From Acuticoccus kalidii (lineage in GTDB: Bacteria > Pseudomonadota > Alphaproteobacteria > Rhizobiales > Amorphaceae): DNA of 64,000 bases. Positions 51,509-59,618 of the stretch are shown piece after piece. The notes beneath the pieces were generated by a model that searched no databases, was not told where the DNA came from, and worked only from the letters and a program-made list of their open reading frames with translations. The translations under genes and the position numbers were made by a program. Numbering within the stretch: position 1 is the stretch's first letter; every line of letters starts with the position of its first letter. Location of the stretch: assembly GCF_021556395.1 (NCBI RefSeq), contig NZ_JAKGCS010000006.1:1-64000 (forward strand). The letters run 5' to 3'.

Positions 51509-52387
51509 TCAGCGCACCCGCGCCGATAGATTGAAGAGGCCGGACGGCCGCAGGACGAGCGCGAGGACCATGATCGCGAAGCCGACGCCGATCTTGTAGG
51601 TGAAGCCGACGAACGGGGTGGACAGCTCCTGTGCGATGCCGATGGTGAGCGCCCCGGCGATCGCGCCCGCGGGGTTGCCGATACCGCCGAGGATCATCGC
51701 GGCGAAGGCCGGCAGCAGCGCCTCCCATCCCATCAGCGGCGTGATCACCGTCTTGATGCCGAAGAGGATGCCGCCGAGCCCGGTCACGGCGCCGGCGATC
51801 AGCCACATCGCCGAAAGGACGCGGTGCGAGGAGATCCCGCAGGAGCGGGCGAGGTCGGGATTGTCGGCGACGGCGCGCATCCGCCGCCCGAGCGGCGTCA
51901 CATAAAGGAGCAGAAAGACGAGGACGATCGCGCCGACGGAGGTGGCGAGAATATAAAGGTCCGACGGCACGATGCGCAGCGGTCCGAAGCTGAAGGCGCG
52001 GGTCAGCGGGATCGGGAAGACGCGTTGATCGTAGCCGAGGAAGAAGGTCAGCGTGGAGCGGGTGGCGAAGGCGAGTCCGATCGAGGCGACCAGCGCGTAC
52101 ATGCTCGGCCTCCCCTGAAAGAAGCGGAACACGCACAGATAGAACACGAGCGCCAGGAGCGCGCTGGCGACACTGCCGACGATGACGCCGGCGACGATCG
52201 AGCCCGCCATCGCGATCTGGCCGGTCTGCGCGGCATAGGCGCCGGCGGTCATGACGTCGCCCGTCGAGGCGTTGGGAAAGCCCATGACGCCGAACACGAG
52301 GGTCAGCGCCACGGCGGGCAAAGCGATCACCGCGCCTTCAATGAGACCATTGAAGGCGAGGTTTGCGAACAGGGCGAAATCCATCAC
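51509..52387 (-). CDS. livH: branched-chain amino acid type ABC permease LivH, second set
   Basis: A 292-residue permease with about eight membrane segments. It starts MMDFALFANLAFNGLIEGAV, has VFGVMGFPNASTGDVMTAGAY in place of the common NFAHG-type motif, and AFAAMILGGIGNPAGAIAGAL near the C-terminus. It follows the binding-protein stop by one base. Confidence 0.9.
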   Translation of the reverse strand: MMDFALFANLAFNGLIEGAVIALPAVALTLVFGVMGFPNASTGDVMTAGAYAAQTGQIAMAGSIVAGVIVGSVASALLALVFYLCVFRFFQGRPSMYALVASIGLAFATRSTLTFFLGYDQRVFPIPLTRAFSFGPLRIVPSDLYILATSVGAIVLVFLLLYVTPLGRRMRAVADNPDLARSCGISSHRVLSAMWLIAGAVTGLGGILFGIKTVITPLMGWEALLPAFAAMILGGIGNPAGAIAGALTIGIAQELSTPFVGFTYKIGVGFAIMVLALVLRPSGLFNLSARVR

Positions 52388-52388
52388 T

Positions 52389-53618
52389 CTAGAGCGTGAT
52401 CACTTCGGATCGGACGAGTTCGCCATTGCGAATGACGGCCGCCGCGAAGTCGGGCTTGGCGTCGCCGAACTCGTCGAAATCGAGGCGGCTGGACGCGCCC
52501 TGATAGTTGATGTCCCCGTTCTTGAGGGCCTCCTTGCCTTCCGCGAAGGTGAACACCTCCGTGCCGCCCGGCGAGGCGACCTCGCGGATCTTGGCGTTGA
52601 TCTCGGCGATCGAGGCGCCGGGACCGGCCGCTTCGATCGCAAGGCCGAAGGTGATCATCATGTCATAGGCGATCGTGGAGTAGACGCTGCGGGTGAGGTT
52701 CGGCCCGGCATTTTCCGCGAACATCTTGGCGTAATGATCGTAGGACGCGGCGCTTTCGTTGGAGATCGAATCGACCACGATCACCCCTTCGAGGACATCC
52801 GGCCCCAGCGCCTCGACGAGCTGCGGACCGAAGGCCCAGCCCGGAATGATCCACTTGTTGGTGCCGCCGAGCTGGTACCATTCGCGCAGCAGGATCGTCG
52901 TGTCCGGCAGGTAGGAACCGGCGACGATGACGTCGGGATTGGCCGACATCACCCGCTGCAATTCGGAGCGGTAGGACGCGCGGTTCGGCTCGTAGACCAC
53001 TTCGGCGACGACCTCGCCGCCATCGGCGGTCCAGGCTTCGGTGAAGCCCTCGGAGTTGCCGATGCCGGAGGCGTTGTTGAACGCCATGGTCGCCGGCCGC
53101 TCGAAGCCGAACGCGGCGGCCGCCTTGGCGAAGGCCGTGCCGAAAAGGACGTTGCTGGCATTGAAGCGCCAGATGAGGTCCTTGTCGTCGAGCTCGGAGA
53201 TCTGCGGCGCGCCCGAGGTCACGGCCTGGGGAATGCCCGCCGCCAGCGCGAGCGGCATCACCGCGAGCGACACGCCGGACGACCATGTGCCGAGGATCGC
53301 GTCGACCTTGTTCACCTCGATGAGCTTCTTGGCGGCGGTCACGGCGGCGTCGGGCGCGGACTGGGTGTCTTCGCCGATCACCTCGATCATGCGCCCGGCG
53401 GCCCCGCCGGCGGCGTTGATCTCGTCTGCGGCCATCACGATCGACGCTTGCATCGCCGGACCATAGGGGCTGCCCGCACCGGAGACGGGGTTGAGTGCTC
53501 CAACGATAAACCGGTCACTTTGGGACCAGGCGATCGAGGGCAGACCGAGCGTTCCGGCGATGGCGGTGGCGCCTGCCGACAGCAGCACGGACCGGCGGGT
53601 GAAGGGAGTGCCGACCAT
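52389..53618 (-). CDS. Liv-type ABC transporter substrate-binding protein, Tat-exported
   Basis: A 409-residue Peripla_BP_6 protein. The signal MVGTPFTRRSVLLSAGATAI contains a twin-arginine motif (TRRSVLL) and ends near AWSQ, so Tat export is likely, unlike the Sec-type binding protein of the first operon. The mature part starts DRFIVGALNPVSGAGSPYGP and has VDAILGTWSSGVSLAVMPLA. It is the first gene of the operon leading to LivH, LivM, LivG, LivF and an amidohydrolase. The ligand may be an amide or peptide-like compound (inference). Confidence 0.9.
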   Translation of the reverse strand: MVGTPFTRRSVLLSAGATAIAGTLGLPSIAWSQSDRFIVGALNPVSGAGSPYGPAMQASIVMAADEINAAGGAAGRMIEVIGEDTQSAPDAAVTAAKKLIEVNKVDAILGTWSSGVSLAVMPLALAAGIPQAVTSGAPQISELDDKDLIWRFNASNVLFGTAFAKAAAAFGFERPATMAFNNASGIGNSEGFTEAWTADGGEVVAEVVYEPNRASYRSELQRVMSANPDVIVAGSYLPDTTILLREWYQLGGTNKWIIPGWAFGPQLVEALGPDVLEGVIVVDSISNESAASYDHYAKMFAENAGPNLTRSVYSTIAYDMMITFGLAIEAAGPGASIAEINAKIREVASPGGTEVFTFAEGKEALKNGDINYQGASSRLDFDEFGDAKPDFAAAVIRNGELVRSEVITL

Positions 53619-54036
53619 AGATTTTCTCCGACCTGTTCAACGGCTATGCTTTCGCACTTTCGTAAGAAACGATCCATGCAAATGCCGCGCCGATTTTCCT
53701 TATTTTGCCGAAAATTGGCGAACTTTTTTCTGCATTCTGGGCGAAATATCCTCGTGATCGCGAAATCAGGGGCCGAATTCTCGACGAATTTCCTGCAATG
53801 TACTGTTGCGGGTGTGCGTCGCGTCGCCCTCTGCGCGATGCGGATCTTGCGCCTCGGTTCGCCTCGTTGCGCCACCTTACCATAATGCGGGTCATCCACT
53901 GCCCTGTTGAGCCTCGACGCCGGCGCCTCGCCATCGTCATCGAGCGGGTTTAGATGGTCGGATCAGCCGCGGCGCCCGGGCGGCGCGGATGGCCGAGCGC
54001 GATCGAGACGACAGGAATGGGGTGAAGACCGAACCG
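53619..54036. other. divergent promoter region of the second Liv operon
   Basis: A 418-base region, locally AT-rich for this genome at about 53690-53790 (runs of T and A). It must hold promoters for the Liv operon (minus) and the gene at 54037 (plus). I see no strong palindrome or RNA signature and no gene I can support. Confidence 0.4.
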
Positions 54037-55221
54037 ATGACGACCGACCCGCAAGACATCCTCCGCACCTTCATCGAGGACGAAAGCACCGCATGGGCGG
54101 AACGGCGCCAGGGGAAATTCTGGCCGCGAAACCATCATCGGATCACGCCGCTCCTGCGCCGTGCGGGCACCGTCCTCACGCCGGCGGAGACGGGCGAACT
54201 CTTCTTCCATCTTCTCCATGTCACGGGCGGCCTGCCGCCGATGCGGGAGGGCGAATTCCCGATGGCGGTCGCCGCCTATGAGCGGCTGTTGCCCGATATC
54301 GACCGGCTCGGGATCAGCCAGCTCGCGAAGCGCCACGAGACGTTGTTCCTCTTCGGCTTCGACGAGATGGGCGTGCTGCCGTCCGGGCGCGTGGACAGCG
54401 CCAAGACGTTCGCGGCCCGCCGCAAGCTGGTCGAGCACAGCGGCAAATACACGACACTGCCGGCGATGCGCGCGAAGCTCGATTCGTTCTCCGCATTGGG
54501 CGAGCACGCGCCGGTGATCCTCGAGACGCTGCGCCATCTGTCCTATATCCACGCGCCGATCACCATCACCGGCCATTATGACGTGACCAACCTTCAGTTC
54601 TGGGGAATGGTCCTCGTGGTGCTGCTCGACGATCGAACCCGCGTCGAGCTTCTGCGCGACATGCTGGAACTCGCCGACGCGCTTCCTTGCCGCGAAGACC
54701 ATATGTCGATCCTCAACGCGACCGTCGCGGCGGTGCGCTCGCGCGTCGGCGCGGACGAGTTCGAGTTTCACGGGCTCGCCGATCGTCTCGGGGCAGAATG
54801 CACCGTGCGGCGTGACGCGTCGGAGACCGCCGTCCTCGCCCGCACGCTCGGCCTGCCCTTCGAGGCGGACGAGGACTGGTCCATACGGATCGCGCTGTAC
54901 GAGGCGGGGGCGACCAAGCGCCCCGTCAACCCGGATCTGTCGATCACCATGCGGCCGCATCCGACGCGCGCCTGGGAAATCCTGCTGCGCTATCCGGGCA
55001 TCGGCCGCTACAGCGAATGCGACGGCAAGGTGTACTCCAACGAGGCCGACCTCGTGCCGCTCGGGAAGGGCAATCTCGGCCGCCTTCCTGAATGGCTGAA
55101 GGAAGAAAGTGCCCGCCTCGGGCTCATTTTCCCGATCGAGGCGGCCCAGATCTCGGTCGGTCGCAAGCGCTCGGCGATCTCGATCCTGAAGCGCTGGCTC
55201 GACCGGCCAAACGCCGGCTGA
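54037..55221 (+). CDS. unrecognised cytosolic protein
   Basis: A 394-residue protein that I cannot place. It has no signal peptide or membrane segment and is mostly helical by composition. Notable stretches are MTTDPQDILRTFIEDESTAW at the start, HHLSYIHAPITITGHYDV-like sequence around residue 170 (ILETLRHLSYIHAPITITGH), and a conserved-looking tail SVGRKRSAISILKRWLDRP. Codon use matches its neighbours. The ATG at 54037 is chosen; one at 53989 is in frame. It stands alone between the Liv operon and the efflux genes, so context gives no function. Confidence 0.75.
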   Translation: MTTDPQDILRTFIEDESTAWAERRQGKFWPRNHHRITPLLRRAGTVLTPAETGELFFHLLHVTGGLPPMREGEFPMAVAAYERLLPDIDRLGISQLAKRHETLFLFGFDEMGVLPSGRVDSAKTFAARRKLVEHSGKYTTLPAMRAKLDSFSALGEHAPVILETLRHLSYIHAPITITGHYDVTNLQFWGMVLVVLLDDRTRVELLRDMLELADALPCREDHMSILNATVAAVRSRVGADEFEFHGLADRLGAECTVRRDASETAVLARTLGLPFEADEDWSIRIALYEAGATKRPVNPDLSITMRPHPTRAWEILLRYPGIGRYSECDGKVYSNEADLVPLGKGNLGRLPEWLKEESARLGLIFPIEAAQISVGRKRSAISILKRWLDRPNAG

Positions 55222-55236
55222 GCCGCGCGGGGCCGG

Positions 55237-56322
55237 CTAGCGCGGCCGGGGCAGAGGCTCGGGCGGATCGGTTCGCGCCGGCTCGGGCGGCGGGGCGCCT
55301 GCACCCGGAGGCGGTGCGGCCTTTGCTGCGGCGGGCGGCGGCGAATCGTCGGCGTCTTCCGATCCGGTTGCTCCGGCGGCGACCGACGTGGACAAGGGTC
55401 GCCTGTGGCCGTCGCGATTCCAGATCCGCTCCCAGAGCGGGCGCTCGTCGCGCATCGCAGGCTCGATGATCACCGTGGTCGTCGCGCCACCGACGAGGGG
55501 AATCCCCTTCGGCCTCGTCACGAGCTTGATCTCGATCGGCACGCGCTGGGCGAGGCGCACCCATTGAAAGGACGGCTCCGGCGCCTGAAGGAGCCCGCTC
55601 GACACGTCCTCCATCACCGCGATGCCCGGCGCGATCCCTTCGACGCGGCCCTCGACCACCTCGCCGTTCGCCATGAACCGCACGCGGGCCGCGTCGCCAT
55701 GGCGGATCCGGCCGAGCTGGGTTTCGAGGAAGAAGGCGTCGACGCGAAACGAGTCGGTGTCGACGAGCGCGATCACCGGCGTCCCCGTCGAGGCGAAATC
55801 CCCGGTATCGGCGGCGAGGTTGGCGACGATCCCGTTCACCGGCGAGCGAAGGTCCGTGCGCTCGAGATTGACCTCGGCGACGCGCATGGCGGCCTCGGCC
55901 GCCTTCAACGAGGCCTCGGCCGCTTTGGTCGCGAGATCGGCGTTGATCACCGCGAGGTCGGACACCGAGACGGAGCCCTCACGCTTCAGCGTGTCGTAAC
56001 GGGAGGACTGCTGGCGGGCGATTTCAAGCTGCGCCTCCGCCTCGTCGCGGCTCGCGTTGGCTTGGGCGAGGGCGAGCTCATAATCGGTCTTGTCGATGGT
56101 GAGGAGGATGTCGCCCCGGTTCACGGTCTGGTTGTTTGTCACCGCGATCTCGGTGATCTCGCCCGAAACGCGCGGGGCGGTCTCCACGATGTCGGCGCGC
56201 ACGTGGGCGTCTCGGGTCCACGGGTCGTAGAAGATGCCGTCCCACAGATAGAGGCCGGCATAGATCGCGCTGATCGTCAGGATCGTCGTGAGGAGAAGGC
56301 GGACGATGATCATCGGCTTCAA
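55237..56322 (-). CDS. HlyD-family membrane fusion protein (AaeA/EmrA-like)
   Basis: A 361-residue periplasmic adaptor anchored by one N-terminal membrane segment (IIVRLLLTTILTISAIYAG). RADIVETAPRVSGEI and RSPVNGIVANLAADTGDF are the two lipoyl halves, separated by a coiled coil (about 95-160, rich in Ala, Glu and Arg). After residue 300 there is an unusual Pro/Ala-rich tail (AAKAAPPPGAGAPPPEPAR). It ends the operon FUSC, DUF1656, HlyD; its ATG overlaps the DUF1656 stop. Confidence 0.88.
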   Translation of the reverse strand: MKPMIIVRLLLTTILTISAIYAGLYLWDGIFYDPWTRDAHVRADIVETAPRVSGEITEIAVTNNQTVNRGDILLTIDKTDYELALAQANASRDEAEAQLEIARQQSSRYDTLKREGSVSVSDLAVINADLATKAAEASLKAAEAAMRVAEVNLERTDLRSPVNGIVANLAADTGDFASTGTPVIALVDTDSFRVDAFFLETQLGRIRHGDAARVRFMANGEVVEGRVEGIAPGIAVMEDVSSGLLQAPEPSFQWVRLAQRVPIEIKLVTRPKGIPLVGGATTTVIIEPAMRDERPLWERIWNRDGHRRPLSTSVAAGATGSEDADDSPPPAAAKAAPPPGAGAPPPEPARTDPPEPLPRPR

Positions 56323-56522
56323 AAATCCGGTGTGAGCCAGGCGACGACCCCGAGCGTGACGACATAGAGCGACAGGCGCGCGAGAGCCGGGTGAAAGAAG
56401 TAGGACCAGAGGCCGAGCCGCAGCATCGCCGTATCGACGAGATACCAGATGAGCGCCGCGATGACGGCGCAGGCGAGGAGGCTCGGATAGAGCATTCCGA
56501 TGAACGCGATCTCATGATGCAT
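56319..56522 (-). CDS. DUF1656 small membrane protein (AaeX-like)
   Basis: A 67-residue protein with two membrane segments (LYPSLLACAVIAALIWYLV and LSLYVVTLGVVAWLT). The start MHHEIAFIGM is typical of DUF1656/AaeX proteins, which accompany FUSC-type efflux systems. It overlaps the 3' end of the FUSC gene by 11 bases and the HlyD gene by four. Its exact role in the pump is unknown. Confidence 0.85.
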   Translation of the reverse strand: MHHEIAFIGMLYPSLLACAVIAALIWYLVDTAMLRLGLWSYFFHPALARLSLYVVTLGVVAWLTPDF

Positions 56523-58674
56523 GGGCGCCCTCCGGCCTGCGCGACAATTGCCCCGTGGCGAGGATGGCGGCAAGCAGCTCGCTCACTGCCGCATAACGCA
56601 GCGATTCGAGACGGGCCTCCTCGTCGAGATCGGTGCGGCGATAGAGGCGGCGGAGCGTCTCGCGCAGCTCGGCGAAAACGGTCAAGTCCGCGGGGCCGCG
56701 CCGAACCTGCGCCGAGACGAGCACGGCCGTACACAGGCGCGGCCCGAACGCGGCAAGGTCCGCCGGCAGATGCCCCGCCGCCTCGATCCGGCGCTGATGA
56801 TGGAGCTCGCCCGACACGATCATCGCCGCCCGGGCGCGCGTCCGCAGATGGATGCCCGGCGTATCGCTCGGCGCGATGCTGAGGCCGAGATCGACGAGAA
56901 TGTCGACGAACTGGGCGATCAAGGTGCCGGCGCCGCCGTCGGTGGTGTTCCGCTTCGTGGTGGCCTCGGTCAGGAGCCGATCGGTCGCGCGGCGCAGATG
57001 CCGCCGGATCCAGGCGGCGTCCTCCGGAAAGATCACCGTCAACGCAATAATGAGGACGACCGGCAGGAGGGTGAGCGTGATGGCCGTGTTGACGAGCCCC
57101 ACGGGTTCGAAGACCGGCGTATTCTGAGGCTGGAATCCCACCGAGATCGCGATGACCGACCCGATGGCATAGGGAATATTCTGCGGTCCCTGGGCGGTAT
57201 AGAAAATCGCGAAGATCGCGCCGCCGAGGATCAGCGCCAGCGCGCCGAAGCCCTCGACATTCGGCAGCAGGATCATGAGCACCATGGCGATGGCGCCGCC
57301 GCACCAGATCCCGATGCCGAGCGCCTTCCCGCCGGCGATCCGCGCTTCACGCGGGGCGAGCATCGGGAAGATGAGCGTCACGGCCGTCGCGATCAGCGCG
57401 AGGACGAGCCCGTTGGGCCAGGCCGTCGCGAACCAGATCGCCGAGAGCACGAGGAGCACGATGGTCGGCCGCAAGGCGTATTCGAGCGCGCCGAGACGGT
57501 CGAAATAGCGTCCGGCGAACGGGGCGATCGGTTCGGCCGGGCGCGACGGATCGACGAGTGCGGCCTCGGCGCGCATCAGCTCCTCCACCGCGAGCGCCAT
57601 GATGCGCATGCGGAAAAAGGCCGCGCCGACGCGCAACCCGCGGTCGGACAGGTCGCCGCCTTCGGGTGGCAGCACTTGGCGCGGATGGAGCGTTTCGGCG
57701 AGTGCCGCCATGTCGTTCGCGGCGGCAAGACGCTGCTCCGCCGAACTGTCGGCGGCGGGAAGGCGCTCGACGGCGGCGGCGAAACGGCGGCGGGCGGCGC
57801 TGATATCGGTGTCGCGCGCCTCGTCCGGGACGTGGGTGAGGGCGAAGCGCCCCGTCTCGGCACGGATCGCGAGCTTGTGGAGCGCGAGGGCGACGGCGGT
57901 CATGCGCGGACGCAGATGGTTGCGCCGCGTCCGTTCATAAGCGAGCCCCCGCAAGGCGATATTCGCGGCCGACAGGGAGGGGAGCACCGTCGGCTCGTAG
58001 GCGACGCCGACCGCGTCCGGGTCGTAACAGAGAATCGCGTGGACGAGCTTGAGCGTCGCCTCGCGCGTCTCGCGCAGCCGCGCGGCGGCCTGGTCGGAGA
58101 TCGACCGCGGAAAGACGACGAGCATCACGATGAAGGCGATCACCACGGGGATCGCCGTCTCGGTGGTGCGCGCCAAAGCGAGCGTGAAGGCGTTGTCGAC
58201 GTTCGGCCCGGTGTCGAGGATGATGATCAGCGTCACCAGCGCGCCGCTGCCATAGCCATAGGCATCGAGCCCGCGCTGCATTCGGCCGAACACCGCCGCG
58301 ATGAACACGAAGACGGCAGCGGCGAGGACCGCGACCTCGCCGGTCTGGCCGAACAGCACCGCGATCAGAAAGCCGGAGAAGCAGCCGAGAAGGGTGCCGA
58401 GGAGGCGGCCGGTGGCGCGCCATACGGTCGTCCCGCCGTCGGGCTGGACGATGAAGGGGATCGTGATCAGCGCCCAATAGGTGTGATCGAGGTCAAGGAG
58501 GAAGGCGGCGTAGAGCGAGAGGACGACGACGAGGGCCACCTTCGACGCGTAGATCGCCGGCGATGCGGCGAGCCTCGCGCTCGTGGCGGCGAGCCACGCG
58601 CCGGGCGCGGTGCGGGGGGCGGCGTGACGGCGCTCGCCCATCGCGCCGCTGTTCGGCGTATCCGTCACCGTCAT
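56512..58674 (-). CDS. FUSC-family inner-membrane transporter (AaeB/YccS-like)
   Basis: A 720-residue protein with two blocks of about five or six membrane segments (around 35-185 and 385-530) separated by cytoplasmic helical regions, the normal layout of fusaric-acid-resistance/aromatic acid exporters. HTYWALITIPFIVQPDGGTTVWRATGR is the N-terminal family stretch (cited in part: QPDGGTTVWRATGRLLGT). With DUF1656 and HlyD proteins it should form a proton-driven pump for aromatic carboxylic acids or similar toxic compounds. No LysR regulator is adjacent. Confidence 0.88.
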   Translation of the reverse strand: MTVTDTPNSGAMGERRHAAPRTAPGAWLAATSARLAASPAIYASKVALVVVLSLYAAFLLDLDHTYWALITIPFIVQPDGGTTVWRATGRLLGTLLGCFSGFLIAVLFGQTGEVAVLAAAVFVFIAAVFGRMQRGLDAYGYGSGALVTLIIILDTGPNVDNAFTLALARTTETAIPVVIAFIVMLVVFPRSISDQAAARLRETREATLKLVHAILCYDPDAVGVAYEPTVLPSLSAANIALRGLAYERTRRNHLRPRMTAVALALHKLAIRAETGRFALTHVPDEARDTDISAARRRFAAAVERLPAADSSAEQRLAAANDMAALAETLHPRQVLPPEGGDLSDRGLRVGAAFFRMRIMALAVEELMRAEAALVDPSRPAEPIAPFAGRYFDRLGALEYALRPTIVLLVLSAIWFATAWPNGLVLALIATAVTLIFPMLAPREARIAGGKALGIGIWCGGAIAMVLMILLPNVEGFGALALILGGAIFAIFYTAQGPQNIPYAIGSVIAISVGFQPQNTPVFEPVGLVNTAITLTLLPVVLIIALTVIFPEDAAWIRRHLRRATDRLLTEATTKRNTTDGGAGTLIAQFVDILVDLGLSIAPSDTPGIHLRTRARAAMIVSGELHHQRRIEAAGHLPADLAAFGPRLCTAVLVSAQVRRGPADLTVFAELRETLRRLYRRTDLDEEARLESLRYAAVSELLAAILATGQLSRRPEGAHAS

Positions 58675-59065
58675 CGCGGCGCGGGAGTGGGGCGCGGCCG
58701 GCCCGTCATCACGGTCATCGCGAGCCTCCAGTCATGCGCCCGTCTCCTCGGGGAGCGCGCGGATATCCGATCCGCGCTCGTTCCGGGACGCCGTCGCCGG
58801 GGACCATAGGCCGGGCGGCGGGGTCGAGGATAGCGTCACCGACGCGAAGCGTGGGCCACCGCGTCTCATGCAGGTTTCGCGCCGGGTCGCCGCCGCCGCG
58901 TCGCATCTGCGAGGACATGGCCCGTCGCGGCCCTCGCCCAGCAGAACGCGACGCCACGCGCGCCCTGGACGGGTGGAAGGCGGCATCCCATAGTGGCGCG
59001 CCGGTGCGCTCGGGCCGGCGAGGCCGAGCGATGCGTGTCGTACGGAGCCGGTTGTGGGAGAGACT
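58675..59065. other. intergenic region upstream of the FUSC operon
   Basis: A 391-base gap with no supported gene. It contains the promoter of the efflux operon (minus) and of the small gene at 59066 (plus). The strongest structure is the inverted repeat at 58757-58777. Confidence 0.4.
58757..58777. promoter_or_regulatory. inverted repeat upstream of the FUSC efflux operon
   Basis: Perfect eight-base arms GCGCGGAT and ATCCGCGC enclose ATCCG, 83 bases upstream of the FUSC start. It could be an operator for an unlinked regulator or a leader hairpin. Confidence 0.4.
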
Positions 59066-59512
59066 ATGCAGAGCGAGACGGTTTTGGGTCGCGAATCCGG
59101 CGGACGGGTGGATCCGCGGGCGCATCCGAACGCGGTGAAATTCTTTCGCGGCGTGTTGGCGAGGGTGACGCAGCGCACCGTTCGGACCAACGTCGAAACG
59201 TTCGAGGGTCGCTGCCGCGCCTGGTGGACCGAAGAACTCGCGTACGGCGAACCGATCATCTCCTATGACGGCGTGATCTTTCCCTATGTCTCCCGCCGGT
59301 CCGAACATCGCGTTCGCTGCCGTGACAGCGAGGGGGATCAGGCCGCCGAACCGTTGCCGGTGTTGGAAGGACAGGTGACCTGTAATTACCGGATCGACGA
59401 TGAGGGCCGCGTGGTCATCTGGTATCTCGCCGATACATTGCAGCATTTCAGCGAGGTACACGGCGCGCGCCAGCTCGTCGATCTCCTGCGCCGCGGAATC
59501 TCCATCCGCTGA
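59066..59512 (+). CDS. small unrecognised protein
   Basis: A 148-residue soluble protein, not recognised. It begins MQSETVLGRESGGRVDPRAH and continues with a charged, possibly beta-rich middle (SYDGVIFPYVSRRSEHRVRC). A single-domain fold is likely. ATG 59066 has GGGAGAG upstream at 59057-59063; a GTG at 59054 is in frame. The gene is isolated, 106 bases before the convergent end of the purine-catabolic fusion gene. Confidence 0.7.
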   Translation: MQSETVLGRESGGRVDPRAHPNAVKFFRGVLARVTQRTVRTNVETFEGRCRAWWTEELAYGEPIISYDGVIFPYVSRRSEHRVRCRDSEGDQAAEPLPVLEGQVTCNYRIDDEGRVVIWYLADTLQHFSEVHGARQLVDLLRRGISIR

Positions 59513-59618
59513 CGCCACCGCCACCGCCCATGCCCACGCCCGCGGCGCCAGGTCGGATGCGTGTCCCGCATGGCCGAGTCGCTTCGCGGCTGTCGCTGCT
59601 TGGCCGAGGCGCGCCGCT

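Noticed and set aside
56521-58809. 762-codon plus-strand frame
   Set aside because: Antisense to the FUSC gene and of shadow composition. The minus-strand protein has clear membrane blocks and motifs.
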